From: F23-B02 sp963625655
GTDB lineage: Bacteria; Bacillota; Clostridia; Oscillospirales; Oscillospiraceae
DNA: 64,000 nt
NCBI GenBank assembly: GCA_963625655.1
Contig: CAVFTS010000001.1
Span: 57,903 to 121,902, forward strand
Direction of reading: 5' to 3'
Part shown: piece by piece, positions 57,669 to 64,000 of the stretch
Position numbering within the stretch: position 1 is the first letter of the stretch
Layout of the letters: every line of letters begins with the position of its first letter
Notes under the pieces: generated by a model
Seen by the model: the letters and a program-made list of their open reading frames with translations, nothing else
Told to the model about the DNA's origin: nothing
The model's database searches: none
Position numbers and translations under genes: made by a program

Positions 57669-57701
57669 GTTAAATCACCTCGGATTTAGAATTGCATTGA
57701 C

Positions 57702-57752
57702 ATAATACTACTATTAGCGCATATTGTCAAATTATAAAGATTGTGCTACTAT
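57702..57752. promoter_or_regulatory. Divergent promoters with overlapping -35 boxes
   Basis: Minus strand (DUF3048 gene): TTGACA (57730-57725), 17 bases, TATTAT (57707-57702). Plus strand (YwlG gene): TTGTCA (57724-57729), 17 bases, TACTAT (57747-57752). The two -35 hexamers share five bases. Confidence 0.7.
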
Positions 57753-57788
57753 ATATTTAATTTCAATTGATCGTTGGAGATGATTACA

Positions 57789-58334
57789 ATGTATGATGAA
57801 TACAGGCTCGAAACAGAAAATGCAGTTAGAGAGCTGCTGCAAAGATCAGGTGTAAAAAGAGGGGATCTCGTAGTTGTCGGCTGTTCGTCAAGCGAGGTAT
57901 TGGGCGAGCATATCGGTAAAGGCTCTTCGCCGGAAACAGGGAAGGTGATCGCCGAAACGATTTTAAACGTGCTGTCGGAAAACGGGGTCTTCCTTGCCGC
58001 ACAGTGCTGCGAGCATCTGAACAGGGCGCTTGTTATTGAACGTGCCGCCGCCGATAAGTTTATGTACGATGAGGTGTGCGTCCGCCCGATGCCGAAGGCA
58101 GGCGGATCCTTTGCCACTGCTGTTTATGATGCAATGACGGATCCCGTTGTCGTGGAACACGTCAAGGCAAAGGCGGGACTTGACATCGGCAATACGCTTA
58201 TCGGTATGCATCTGCGTGACGTTGCTGTGCCGCTGAGGCTCAGCGTAAAGAAGATCGGCCAGGCGCACCTCAATGCGGCATATACGAGACCTAAGCTGAT
58301 AGGCGGCGAAAGAGCGCACTATCCCGAAAAGTAA
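57789..58334 (+). CDS. ywlG: YwlG/TIGR01440 (DUF436) family protein
   Basis: A 181-residue soluble protein of the YwlG family. The hallmarks are the KRGDLVVVGCSSSEVLGEHI start, GVFLAAQCCEHLNRALV with adjacent cysteines and VCVRPMPKAGGSFATAVY. Function is unknown in any organism I know of. The frame begins at 57774, but the ATG at 57789 has GGAG ten bases upstream and starts the conserved region. It has its own promoter and a hairpin after it. Confidence 0.88.
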   Translation: MYDEYRLETENAVRELLQRSGVKRGDLVVVGCSSSEVLGEHIGKGSSPETGKVIAETILNVLSENGVFLAAQCCEHLNRALVIERAAADKFMYDEVCVRPMPKAGGSFATAVYDAMTDPVVVEHVKAKAGLDIGNTLIGMHLRDVAVPLRLSVKKIGQAHLNAAYTRPKLIGGERAHYPEK

Positions 58335-58342
58335 TAAACGTA

Positions 58343-58372
58343 TTGACGGCAGCTCATACGAGCTGCCGTCAA
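58343..58372. terminator. Hairpin between convergent YwlG and dapA genes
   Basis: A 13-bp perfect stem (58343-58355 with 58360-58372) and a four-base loop between two convergent stop codons. T-runs are poor on both sides. Confidence 0.7.
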
Positions 58373-58376
58373 CGAT

Positions 58377-59264
58377 TTATATAAGATCACACCTATGAAG
58401 CTCCTCTTTGAGCTTTATCAGATTACTTTCCGACATTGCGGTCAGCGGCAGCCTTAGCTCGCCGACGTCCTTACCGCACAAATTCATTGCGGTTTTTATC
58501 GGCATCGGGTTTGTTTCGATGAAAAACGAATGAAACAGACCTGCGTATCTTAGATACAGCTCCGATGCATTGCTGAAATCGCCCTCAAGGCAGAGGGAAC
58601 ATACCTTTGCAAGCACGCCGGGGAGCAGGTTTGAGGCGACTGAAATTACGCCCGAAGTGCCCATCGCCATCATTGGTACCGTGTTATCGTCGTTTCCGCT
58701 CCATATATTCAGCTCATCGCCGCATCTTGCCCTTGTGTTCGTAAACAGTGTGATATCGCCGGAGGCCTCCTTGACGCCGTTTATGTTGGGGTGCTTGGAG
58801 AGCCGCTCGTAGGTGTCGGCGGAGATACCTATCCCCGTGCGACTGGGTACATTATACAGAATCATCGGGATGTCGACCCGATCCGCAACGTATGTAAAAT
58901 GCTCATACAGACCGCCTTGCGAGGTCTTGTTGTAATACGGAGTTACCATGAGGATGCCGTCGGCGCCGAAATGCTTGGCGCTCTTTGCTTTTTTCAGCGC
59001 CGTCTCCGTATTATTGCTGCCGACTCCGGCAATGATCTTCATTCGTCCGTTGTTGTGCTTGCAGGCAAAATCAACAAGCTCCTCGTGTTCGTAAGCGCTC
59101 ATCGTTGCGTTTTCTCCCGTGGTGCCGCAAACTACGAGCGCACTCGTTCCGTTATCGTACTGGAAGTCCATCAGCTTGCCGAAACGCTCAAAGTCGATAC
59201 CGCTCTTGCAGAACGGTGTGACGATGGCGGTGCATGAACCCTTGAAAATAGGCGTTTTAGTCAT
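58377..59264 (-). CDS. dapA: 4-hydroxy-tetrahydrodipicolinate synthase
   Basis: A 295-residue class I aldolase of the DapA family, condensing pyruvate and aspartate semialdehyde on the way to lysine and diaminopimelate. The proton-relay threonines are in CGTTGENATMS, the tyrosine in LYNVPSRTG and the Schiff-base lysine in GVKEASGD. It stands alone, with no other lysine genes nearby. The related N-acetylneuraminate lyase and KDG aldolase have similar motifs; the arginine in PSRTG (dicarboxylate binding) favours true DapA. GGAGG precedes the ATG. Confidence 0.9.
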   Translation of the reverse strand: MTKTPIFKGSCTAIVTPFCKSGIDFERFGKLMDFQYDNGTSALVVCGTTGENATMSAYEHEELVDFACKHNNGRMKIIAGVGSNNTETALKKAKSAKHFGADGILMVTPYYNKTSQGGLYEHFTYVADRVDIPMILYNVPSRTGIGISADTYERLSKHPNINGVKEASGDITLFTNTRARCGDELNIWSGNDDNTVPMMAMGTSGVISVASNLLPGVLAKVCSLCLEGDFSNASELYLRYAGLFHSFFIETNPMPIKTAMNLCGKDVGELRLPLTAMSESNLIKLKEELHRCDLI

Positions 59265-59336
59265 ATGCTACCTCCATAATAACAGCCTATTTAGAAGATA
59301 TTCGGTGAGGCGTTGCCTTATGCCTGTACATAAAAC

Positions 59337-59365
59337 TTGAATTTGAGAGTGGCTTATATTATAAT
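59337..59365 (+). promoter_or_regulatory. Sigma-A-type promoter of the SpoIID-like/queA/tgt operon
   Basis: TTGAAT (59337-59342), a 17-base spacer and a perfect TATAAT (59360-59365), 32 bases before the start codon. Confidence 0.75.
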
Positions 59366-59397
59366 AATGTAGCAATTTACGTCGAAAGGCAGATTTA

Positions 59398-60825
59398 ATG
59401 ATTTCAGAGATAAAGAAGAAGCTGTCGCTCCCGCTTGTGTTTATACTTCTCGCAGCATTGCTTCCGACTGCGGCAAATGCCGATACGCAGACGGAGCCTG
59501 AGATACCGTATTTTGATCTTCCGTGTACGGTAGCTGCAATCAAGGTCGGACTGTATTCCGGCTCCGCTGCTCTGTACGTCGTCGAGCCGGAGAATCCTAC
59601 CGGCGAAGGCTATGACATAGGGTATTACGATTTCTCAAGGCAGTTTCGCAAGATAGCTGCTACCGACCATAGCACTGTGAGCGTTGAAGCCGTGTCGTCC
59701 GAGCGTTGTTATATTTTGCTCGACAAAAACTATGAGTCCTACGCAGCAGCAGCTGCTGCCGCCTCGGATGCCAGCGGTTTGCCGGTTTACAGCAACAGGC
59801 GCTTTAAGGTCGCAACCGCCGCATATGAGAGCGAAGCCGAAGCGAAGGCGGCGCTCGTGAGCGGCACAGAGTTGTTAAAAGCAGGAGACAATACCTCGCT
59901 TATATCAAGCGGGGACAAAGCATTATTCCTGCTTGACAGCGAAAGCATCAGCCTTGCACTCAAACCGCTTGGCGTAAGCGGTGAAGGCGAGGTAAAGCTC
60001 GGAGACGACGTTTACCGTGGAGGTATCGAGCTGCTGCGCAGCTCAAGCGGCGCTTTTACGGTCATAAACTATGTCGGAATTGAAGACTATGTGAAGGGCG
60101 TTTTGCCATATGAGGTCGGGGGAAACTGGCCGCTTGACTCCTTGAAAGCGCAGGCTGCCTGCGCAAGGACCTACGCCATCAACAACATAAACGCCTATAT
60201 TACCGACGGCTTTGACGTCAGAGCCGACACATACAGTCAGGTGTACCACGGTGTGAGCGGTACGACCGAAAGCACGAACGTTGCAACGGACGAGACCGCC
60301 GGAAAGTTTGTGCGCTACGAAGGCGTTATTTGCAGAGTGTACTATATGTCATCGGACGGCGGCGCTACCGAAAGCGGCGCAAATGTATTCGGTGAACGAC
60401 GGGAATACCTCACGGGCGTTGTGGACAGCTATGAGCTTGCCGAGGACTACTACAACAAGAGCTGGTCAGAGACCAAAAGCGAAGCTGTGCTCCTGTCGAG
60501 GCTCAATAGGTTTGGCTATGAGCTTAGTGACATCGAGCGGATAACGCCGTTGCTGTCGGAAAACGGCAATGTGATTGCTCTCGAATTTGCGTCGAGCGAC
60601 GGAAAAACCGTGACGGTTAACAAAACGGACTGCTACATGGTTCCGGGGCTGAACAGCATTAGATATAATATTGAAAAGCTTGATGCTGCCTTTAAGTTTT
60701 CCGGCAGCGGATGGGGACACAACTGCGGAATGAGCCAGTGGGGAGCGTATTCGATGGCAGCAAACTTCGGCTTTGACTGCAATGCGATTATTGATTTTTA
60801 TTTTAGCGGAGCGTATATAGGATGA
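59398..60825 (+). CDS. SpoIID/LytB domain protein
   Basis: A 475-residue exported protein. The signal peptide is residues 1-28 (KKKLSLPLVFILLAALLP, cleavage near NADTQ). A SPOR-like segment follows at about 105-160 (YILLDKNYESYAAA, YSNRRFKVATAAY). The SpoIID domain at about 220-475 has LPYEVGGNWPLDSLKAQAAC (the Glu of the lytic transglycosylase site is in PYEVG) and the C-terminal GSGWGHNCGMSQWGA. SpoIID cleaves denuded glycan strands during engulfment. Here the promoter is vegetative in type and the gene overlaps queA by four bases, so a growth-phase LytB-like role is as likely as a sporulation one. Confidence 0.9.
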   Translation: MISEIKKKLSLPLVFILLAALLPTAANADTQTEPEIPYFDLPCTVAAIKVGLYSGSAALYVVEPENPTGEGYDIGYYDFSRQFRKIAATDHSTVSVEAVSSERCYILLDKNYESYAAAAAAASDASGLPVYSNRRFKVATAAYESEAEAKAALVSGTELLKAGDNTSLISSGDKALFLLDSESISLALKPLGVSGEGEVKLGDDVYRGGIELLRSSSGAFTVINYVGIEDYVKGVLPYEVGGNWPLDSLKAQAACARTYAINNINAYITDGFDVRADTYSQVYHGVSGTTESTNVATDETAGKFVRYEGVICRVYYMSSDGGATESGANVFGERREYLTGVVDSYELAEDYYNKSWSETKSEAVLLSRLNRFGYELSDIERITPLLSENGNVIALEFASSDGKTVTVNKTDCYMVPGLNSIRYNIEKLDAAFKFSGSGWGHNCGMSQWGAYSMAANFGFDCNAIIDFYFSGAYIG

Positions 60826-61844
60826 ACAAAACCGACTTTTACTTTGACCTGCCGCCGGAGCTTATCGCACAGACGCCGCTTGAAAAGCGTGACACTTCAA
60901 GGCTCCTGCATCTCGATAAGAAAACGGGGGCGATAAAGCACGGCCATTTTACCGACATTAAAAACTATCTGCGTTCTGGAGACTGTCTTGTTTTGAACGA
61001 CTCACGAGTTCTTCCGGCGAGACTGCTCGGTTCAAGACCCAGCGGCGGCGGAATCGAGCTTGTGCTGCTTCGTGACCTCGGAGACGGCTGCTGGGAATGC
61101 CTGAGTCGCCCCGGAAGAAAGACCCGCCCCGGACAGGAGATCATCTTCGGCAACGGAGAACTGACCGCAACGGTGCAGAGCGTGACCGAGGGCGGTAACA
61201 GAATCGTCAAGTTCCACTATGACGGGGTGTTTCTTGAGATACTTGAGCGCCTCGGAAAAATGCCGCTGCCGCCGTATATCAAGGAGGAGCTGAGCGACTC
61301 CGAACGCTATCAGACGGTGTACTCAAAGGAGCTTGGCAGCGCAGCGGCACCTACTGCAGGGCTGCATTTTACCAATGAGCTTCTCAGTGAAATCGAGGCA
61401 ATGGGCGTTAAAATCAGATATGTGACGCTTCACGTCGGACTCGGAACCTTCAGACCCGTTAAGGCAGAGAATATTGAAGAGCACGAAATGCACTCGGAGT
61501 TCTGCATGGTGCCAAAGGAAACCGCCGAGACCATAATGGAGACGAAGCGCTCCGGAGGACGGATAGTTGCGGTCGGGACCACTTCGTGCAGGACACTTGA
61601 AAGCTTTACGGGTGATGATGGGGCTATTGAGGAAAGCTCCGGTTGGACTAATATTTTTATCTATCCCGGATACAAATTTAAGTGCATAGATGCCCTGATA
61701 ACAAACTTCCATCTGCCGGAAAGCACGCTTATAATGCTTGTTTCGGCTCTTGCCGGCAGGGAGAATGTTCTCAAAGCCTATGACGAAGCGGTGAGAGAAA
61801 AGTACAGATTTTTCTCTTTTGGCGATGCTATGATGATCGAATGA
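60822..61844 (+). CDS. queA: S-adenosylmethionine:tRNA ribosyltransferase-isomerase
   Basis: QueA transfers the ribosyl part of SAM to the 7-aminomethyl-7-deazaguanine base in tRNA, making epoxyqueuosine. The 340-residue protein has the family landmarks FDLPPELIAQTPLEKRDTSR, CLVLNDSRVLPARL, the SRPGRKTRPGQE block, TAGLHFTNELL and ITNFHLPESTLIMLVSALAG. It is co-translated with the SpoIID-like gene (four-base overlap) and followed by tgt after 12 bases. Confidence 0.96.
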   Translation: MNKTDFYFDLPPELIAQTPLEKRDTSRLLHLDKKTGAIKHGHFTDIKNYLRSGDCLVLNDSRVLPARLLGSRPSGGGIELVLLRDLGDGCWECLSRPGRKTRPGQEIIFGNGELTATVQSVTEGGNRIVKFHYDGVFLEILERLGKMPLPPYIKEELSDSERYQTVYSKELGSAAAPTAGLHFTNELLSEIEAMGVKIRYVTLHVGLGTFRPVKAENIEEHEMHSEFCMVPKETAETIMETKRSGGRIVAVGTTSCRTLESFTGDDGAIEESSGWTNIFIYPGYKFKCIDALITNFHLPESTLIMLVSALAGRENVLKAYDEAVREKYRFFSFGDAMMIE

Positions 61845-61856
61845 GGATTTGACGCT

Positions 61857-62987
61857 ATGTATAAACTCATAAAAAAAGAAGGCAGAGCAAGACGGGGAGA
61901 ATTCCAAACTCCGCACGGGACCGTGCAGACTCCCGTTTTTATGAACGTCGGAACGCAGGGGGCAATAAAGGGTGCTCTGAGCGCCGAGGATCTCAAAAAC
62001 ATCGGCTGTCAGGTCGAGCTGTCAAACACATACCATCTGCATCTTCGTCCCGGCGACGAGCTTGTCAGGGATATGGGCGGACTGCATAGGTTTATGACTT
62101 GGGACGGGCCCATCCTCACGGACAGCGGCGGATTTCAGGTCTTCTCGCTTGCCACGCTGCGAAAGATAAAGGAGGAGGGCGTTTCCTTTAATTCACACAT
62201 CGACGGGCGTAAGATATTCATGGGGCCCGAAGAAAGCATGAGGATACAGTCAAACCTCGGCTCCGATATTGCAATGGCGTTTGACGAGTGCATTAAAATT
62301 CCATCTCCTAAGGATTATGTTGAAAAATCCTGCGACAGGACATATCGCTGGCTTGTGCGCTGCAAAGCGGCTCTTGAAGAATACAACTCACGGGACGAGG
62401 CAGTAAATCCCGGTCAGATGCTGTTCGGAATAAATCAGGGCGCAACGTTTAAGGACATCAGAACTTCCCATATGAAAAAAATAGCGGAGCTTGACCTTCC
62501 GGGCTACGCCATCGGTGGGCTTGCGGTAGGGGAGAGCCACGAGGAGATGTACGACACTATTGAAGCGGTCGAGGAGCATATGCCTCAGGACAAGCCACGA
62601 TACCTGATGGGAGTCGGTACTCCGGGGAACATTATCGAGTCGGTCTACCGCGGAGTCGATTTCTTTGACTGCGTCATGCCCGCAAGAAACGGACGTCATG
62701 GACATCTCTTTACTTGGAGCGGAATTATAAACATAAAAAACGAAAAGTACGCAAAAGACGAAGCTCCCATTGACCCAATGTGCGACTGTCCCGTTTGCCG
62801 TAGATTTTCACGGGCGTATGTAAGGCACCTGTTCAAAGCCGAAGAAATGCTCGCCATGCGTTTTGCAGTGATGCACAATCTGTATTTTTACAATAAGCTT
62901 ACGGCTGAGATCAGGAAGAGCCTTGACGAGGGCAGCTTTGCTGAGTTTAGAGGAAGATATTCAAAAATTCTCGACACAAGAATATAA
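61857..62987 (+). CDS. tgt: Queuine/preQ1 tRNA-guanine transglycosylase
   Basis: Tgt exchanges guanine-34 of tRNA-Asp, -Asn, -His and -Tyr for preQ1 in bacteria. The 376-residue TIM barrel has DSGGFQVFSL with the general-base aspartate, the nucleophilic aspartate in FFDCVMPARNGRHG and the zinc site CDCPVCRRFSRAYVRHL. It works with the adjacent queA, and gluQ at 42546 acts on the product in tRNA-Asp. Confidence 0.97.
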   Translation: MYKLIKKEGRARRGEFQTPHGTVQTPVFMNVGTQGAIKGALSAEDLKNIGCQVELSNTYHLHLRPGDELVRDMGGLHRFMTWDGPILTDSGGFQVFSLATLRKIKEEGVSFNSHIDGRKIFMGPEESMRIQSNLGSDIAMAFDECIKIPSPKDYVEKSCDRTYRWLVRCKAALEEYNSRDEAVNPGQMLFGINQGATFKDIRTSHMKKIAELDLPGYAIGGLAVGESHEEMYDTIEAVEEHMPQDKPRYLMGVGTPGNIIESVYRGVDFFDCVMPARNGRHGHLFTWSGIINIKNEKYAKDEAPIDPMCDCPVCRRFSRAYVRHLFKAEEMLAMRFAVMHNLYFYNKLTAEIRKSLDEGSFAEFRGRYSKILDTRI

Positions 62988-62991
62988 ACTA

Positions 62992-63020
62992 TTGCAAAAC
63001 AGAGTTATATTATGTATAAT
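62992..63020 (+). promoter_or_regulatory. Promoter of yajC
   Basis: TTGCAA (62992-62997), a 17-base spacer and a perfect TATAAT (63015-63020), 31 bases before the yajC ATG. Confidence 0.75.
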
Positions 63021-63051
63021 TATCATAATTCAGAAAAGGAGTTCGGATTAA

Positions 63052-63372
63052 ATGTTTGATTTTTCACTTATGGCCGAAAGCAATCAGGGCGGCGGTTTCA
63101 CAATGATACTTCTTTTGGTCGGATTTTTCCTCATCATGTGGCTTTTGATGATAAGACCCGAAAAGAAGAGACAGAAGAAGATGGAAGAAATGCGCAACAA
63201 CATCAGCGTTGGTGACAACATCGTTACCATCGGCGGTATAATGGGCAAGGTTGTTCACGTTACCGATGACGACGTTACCATCGAGTCCGGTGAGGACAGA
63301 GTTCGTGTTCAGTTTAAGAAGACTGCCATCAGCGTCAACGAAAGCGCCAAGCCTGAGCCCCAGAAGAAATAA
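63052..63372 (+). CDS. yajC: Preprotein translocase subunit YajC
   Basis: A 106-residue protein with one membrane segment (TMILLLVGFFLIMWLLMI) followed by the canonical RPEKKRQKKMEEM and VGDNIVTIGGIMGKVVHV. YajC is an accessory of the SecDF-YidC complex. AAGGAG is upstream of the ATG. tgt-yajC order is conserved widely in bacteria; secD/secF, which often follow, do not follow here. Confidence 0.95.
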   Translation: MFDFSLMAESNQGGGFTMILLLVGFFLIMWLLMIRPEKKRQKKMEEMRNNISVGDNIVTIGGIMGKVVHVTDDDVTIESGEDRVRVQFKKTAISVNESAKPEPQKK

Positions 63373-63391
63373 AAATCGGCAGCATATAATT

Positions 63392-63439
63392 CCTCCGACG
63401 AAATAAGATGTACAAAGCATCTTTCGTCGGAGGTTTTTT
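63392..63439 (+). terminator. Two-tier hairpin with T-run that includes the ribosome site of the next gene
   Basis: An 11-bp outer stem (63392-63402 with 63423-63433), then an inner stem of five pairs (63406-63410 with 63418-63422), and six Ts at 63434-63439. GGAGG (63429-63433) in the 3' arm is also the Shine-Dalgarno of the gene starting at 63440. As a terminator it would end the yajC transcript. Confidence 0.8.
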
Positions 63440-63877
63440 ATGCATCAAAAAATGAGGAAAAAGGACAAGAACGGCGATGCGGTAATCAAAGCCGTGGTTG
63501 CGGGCATCGTCGTCGCAGTTATACTACTGCTTGTGTATTCGCTGATGATAGACAGGGGCGTTACATCAATAAAATACGTTGACTATGCGGTGATAGGGAT
63601 TAACTTCCTGTCCGCTGCCGTGTGTGGCATTGTTGCAGGCTCAGCGGCAGGGGAGGGTAGGCTCGTGAGAGCGACAGCCTCTTGCGGTATCTTCACCGCT
63701 GCGCTTGTCATTTTCGCTTTTGCGTCGAATGACGGCGGCGTGGAAATGGATAGGATACTGAGAATGATAGTTTGCGGATGCGGAGGTTCGCTGTGCGGTC
63801 TGATAGTGCGTTTCGGCAAAAGTAACAAAAAGTTGCAAAACAGAAGCAAGAGCAAAAAGAAATATAACAAATCGTAA
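63440..63877 (+). CDS. TIGR04086-like four-helix membrane protein
   Basis: A 145-residue protein with four hydrophobic segments (VVAGIVVAVILLLVYSLMI, YAVIGINFLSAAVCGIVAG, TASCGIFTAALVIFAFA and ILRMIVCGCGGSLCGLIV) and a very basic C-tail (KKLQNRSKSKKKYNKS). Position after yajC and the layout fit the clostridial TIGR04086 family, which tends to lie near the SCIFF peptide maturation genes. The ATG follows directly after the T-run of the hairpin at 63392, with the Shine-Dalgarno six bases upstream. Confidence 0.8.
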   Translation: MHQKMRKKDKNGDAVIKAVVAGIVVAVILLLVYSLMIDRGVTSIKYVDYAVIGINFLSAAVCGIVAGSAAGEGRLVRATASCGIFTAALVIFAFASNDGGVEMDRILRMIVCGCGGSLCGLIVRFGKSNKKLQNRSKSKKKYNKS

Positions 63878-63890
63878 TACACAAAAACAG

Positions 63891-63919
63891 TTTACATAAT
63901 GTTAATGATTACCTATATG
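63891..63919 (+). promoter_or_regulatory. Possible promoter for a gene beyond the window
   Basis: TTTACA (63891-63896), a 17-base spacer and TATATG (63914-63919) in AT-rich DNA after the last gene. The rest of the window to 64000 has no open frame. Confidence 0.35.
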
Positions 63920-64000
63920 TAGTGCAATTTTGCGGAAATATAACAAAATGTAGCGTTATAAATGCAGTAAACTCAATGGGTTTGCTATATAGGTATACAT

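Noticed and set aside
59398..60825. Certain assignment as sporulation SpoIID
   Set aside because: The domain is shared by sporulation SpoIID and vegetative LytB-type proteins; the sigma-A-like promoter and queA linkage do not support a sporulation-only role.
60720..60830. preQ1 riboswitch before queA
   Set aside because: queA overlaps the preceding gene by four bases, so there is no leader for a riboswitch; the operon leader at 59366-59397 is too short.
1..64000. CRISPR arrays, prophage, insertion sequences, toxin-antitoxin or defence islands
   Set aside because: No regularly spaced repeats, transposase or integrase motifs, or recognisable defence nucleases were seen; the window is mostly chromosomal housekeeping DNA.

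Overview
The window looks like a chromosomal scaffold piece from an anaerobic, spore-lineage member of the Clostridia, probably an Oscillospiraceae/Ruminococcaceae-type gut bacterium. This is inferred from gene content and order, not from a database search. The pointers are the yqfC-yqfD-phoH-ybeY-era-yqzL-recO block, ylbJ, recD2, mutS2, HPr with both His15 and Ser46, a TIGR04086-type membrane protein after yajC, S-layer homology (SLH) surface proteins and Gram-positive Shine-Dalgarno sites. A run of ten N at 43481-43490 shows a scaffold gap. No rRNA, CRISPR array, prophage, transposase or insertion sequence was seen, and there is one tRNA (Thr, CGT).

Layout. 1-1146: the 3' end of an SLH protein, its terminator, a hairpin-rich spacer and a small orphan gene. 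1368-7714: a Nudix hydrolase, then murA, a YycJ-type metallo-hydrolase, rlmH, a DUF2007-like gene, a phosphohexomutase and a split chromate-type transporter pair. 7718-15917: ylbJ faces away from the yqfC...mutS2 run, with interleaved sigma-E-like promoters between them. 16039-19740: ptsH alone, then uvrC-rsmD-coaD and a coiled-coil gene. 20225-29986: a tightly packed seven-gene unit with a complete phosphorelay, an ICMT-like membrane protein, a GH3-superfamily protein, an O-antigen-ligase-like polymerase and a secreted SLH lipase-like protein. 30076-37513: uvrB, polA, a zincin/pseudo-phosphatase fusion, rimI, tsaD, radC. 37854-43475: tRNA-Thr, a GH2 glycosidase, an sn-glycerol-1-phosphate dehydrogenase with a HAD phosphatase, and gluQ. 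43626-51862: a TetR regulator, ybaK-uvrA, a small membrane protein, recD2-comF, mreB. 51917-55666: a monoacylglycerol-lipase-like gene divergent from glpK and a DUF1015 gene. 55744-64000: yebC, a DUF3048 lipoprotein, a YwlG protein, dapA, a SpoIID-like gene, queA, tgt, yajC and a TIGR04086-type membrane gene.

How it works together. DNA repair is over-represented: uvrA, uvrB, uvrC, polA, mutS2, recO, recD2 and radC. Queuosine tRNA modification (queA, tgt) and its glutamylation (gluQ) are in the same window. Lipid and glycerol handling recurs in the lipase-like SLH protein, the monoacylglycerol-lipase-like hydrolase, glpK, and the G1P dehydrogenase with its phosphatase. The most unusual pieces are the phosphorelay/GH3/polymerase/SLH operon, the metallopeptidase fused to a catalytically dead low-molecular-weight phosphatase domain, and two small membrane-protein genes whose ribosome binding sites lie inside the 3' arm of a strong hairpin.
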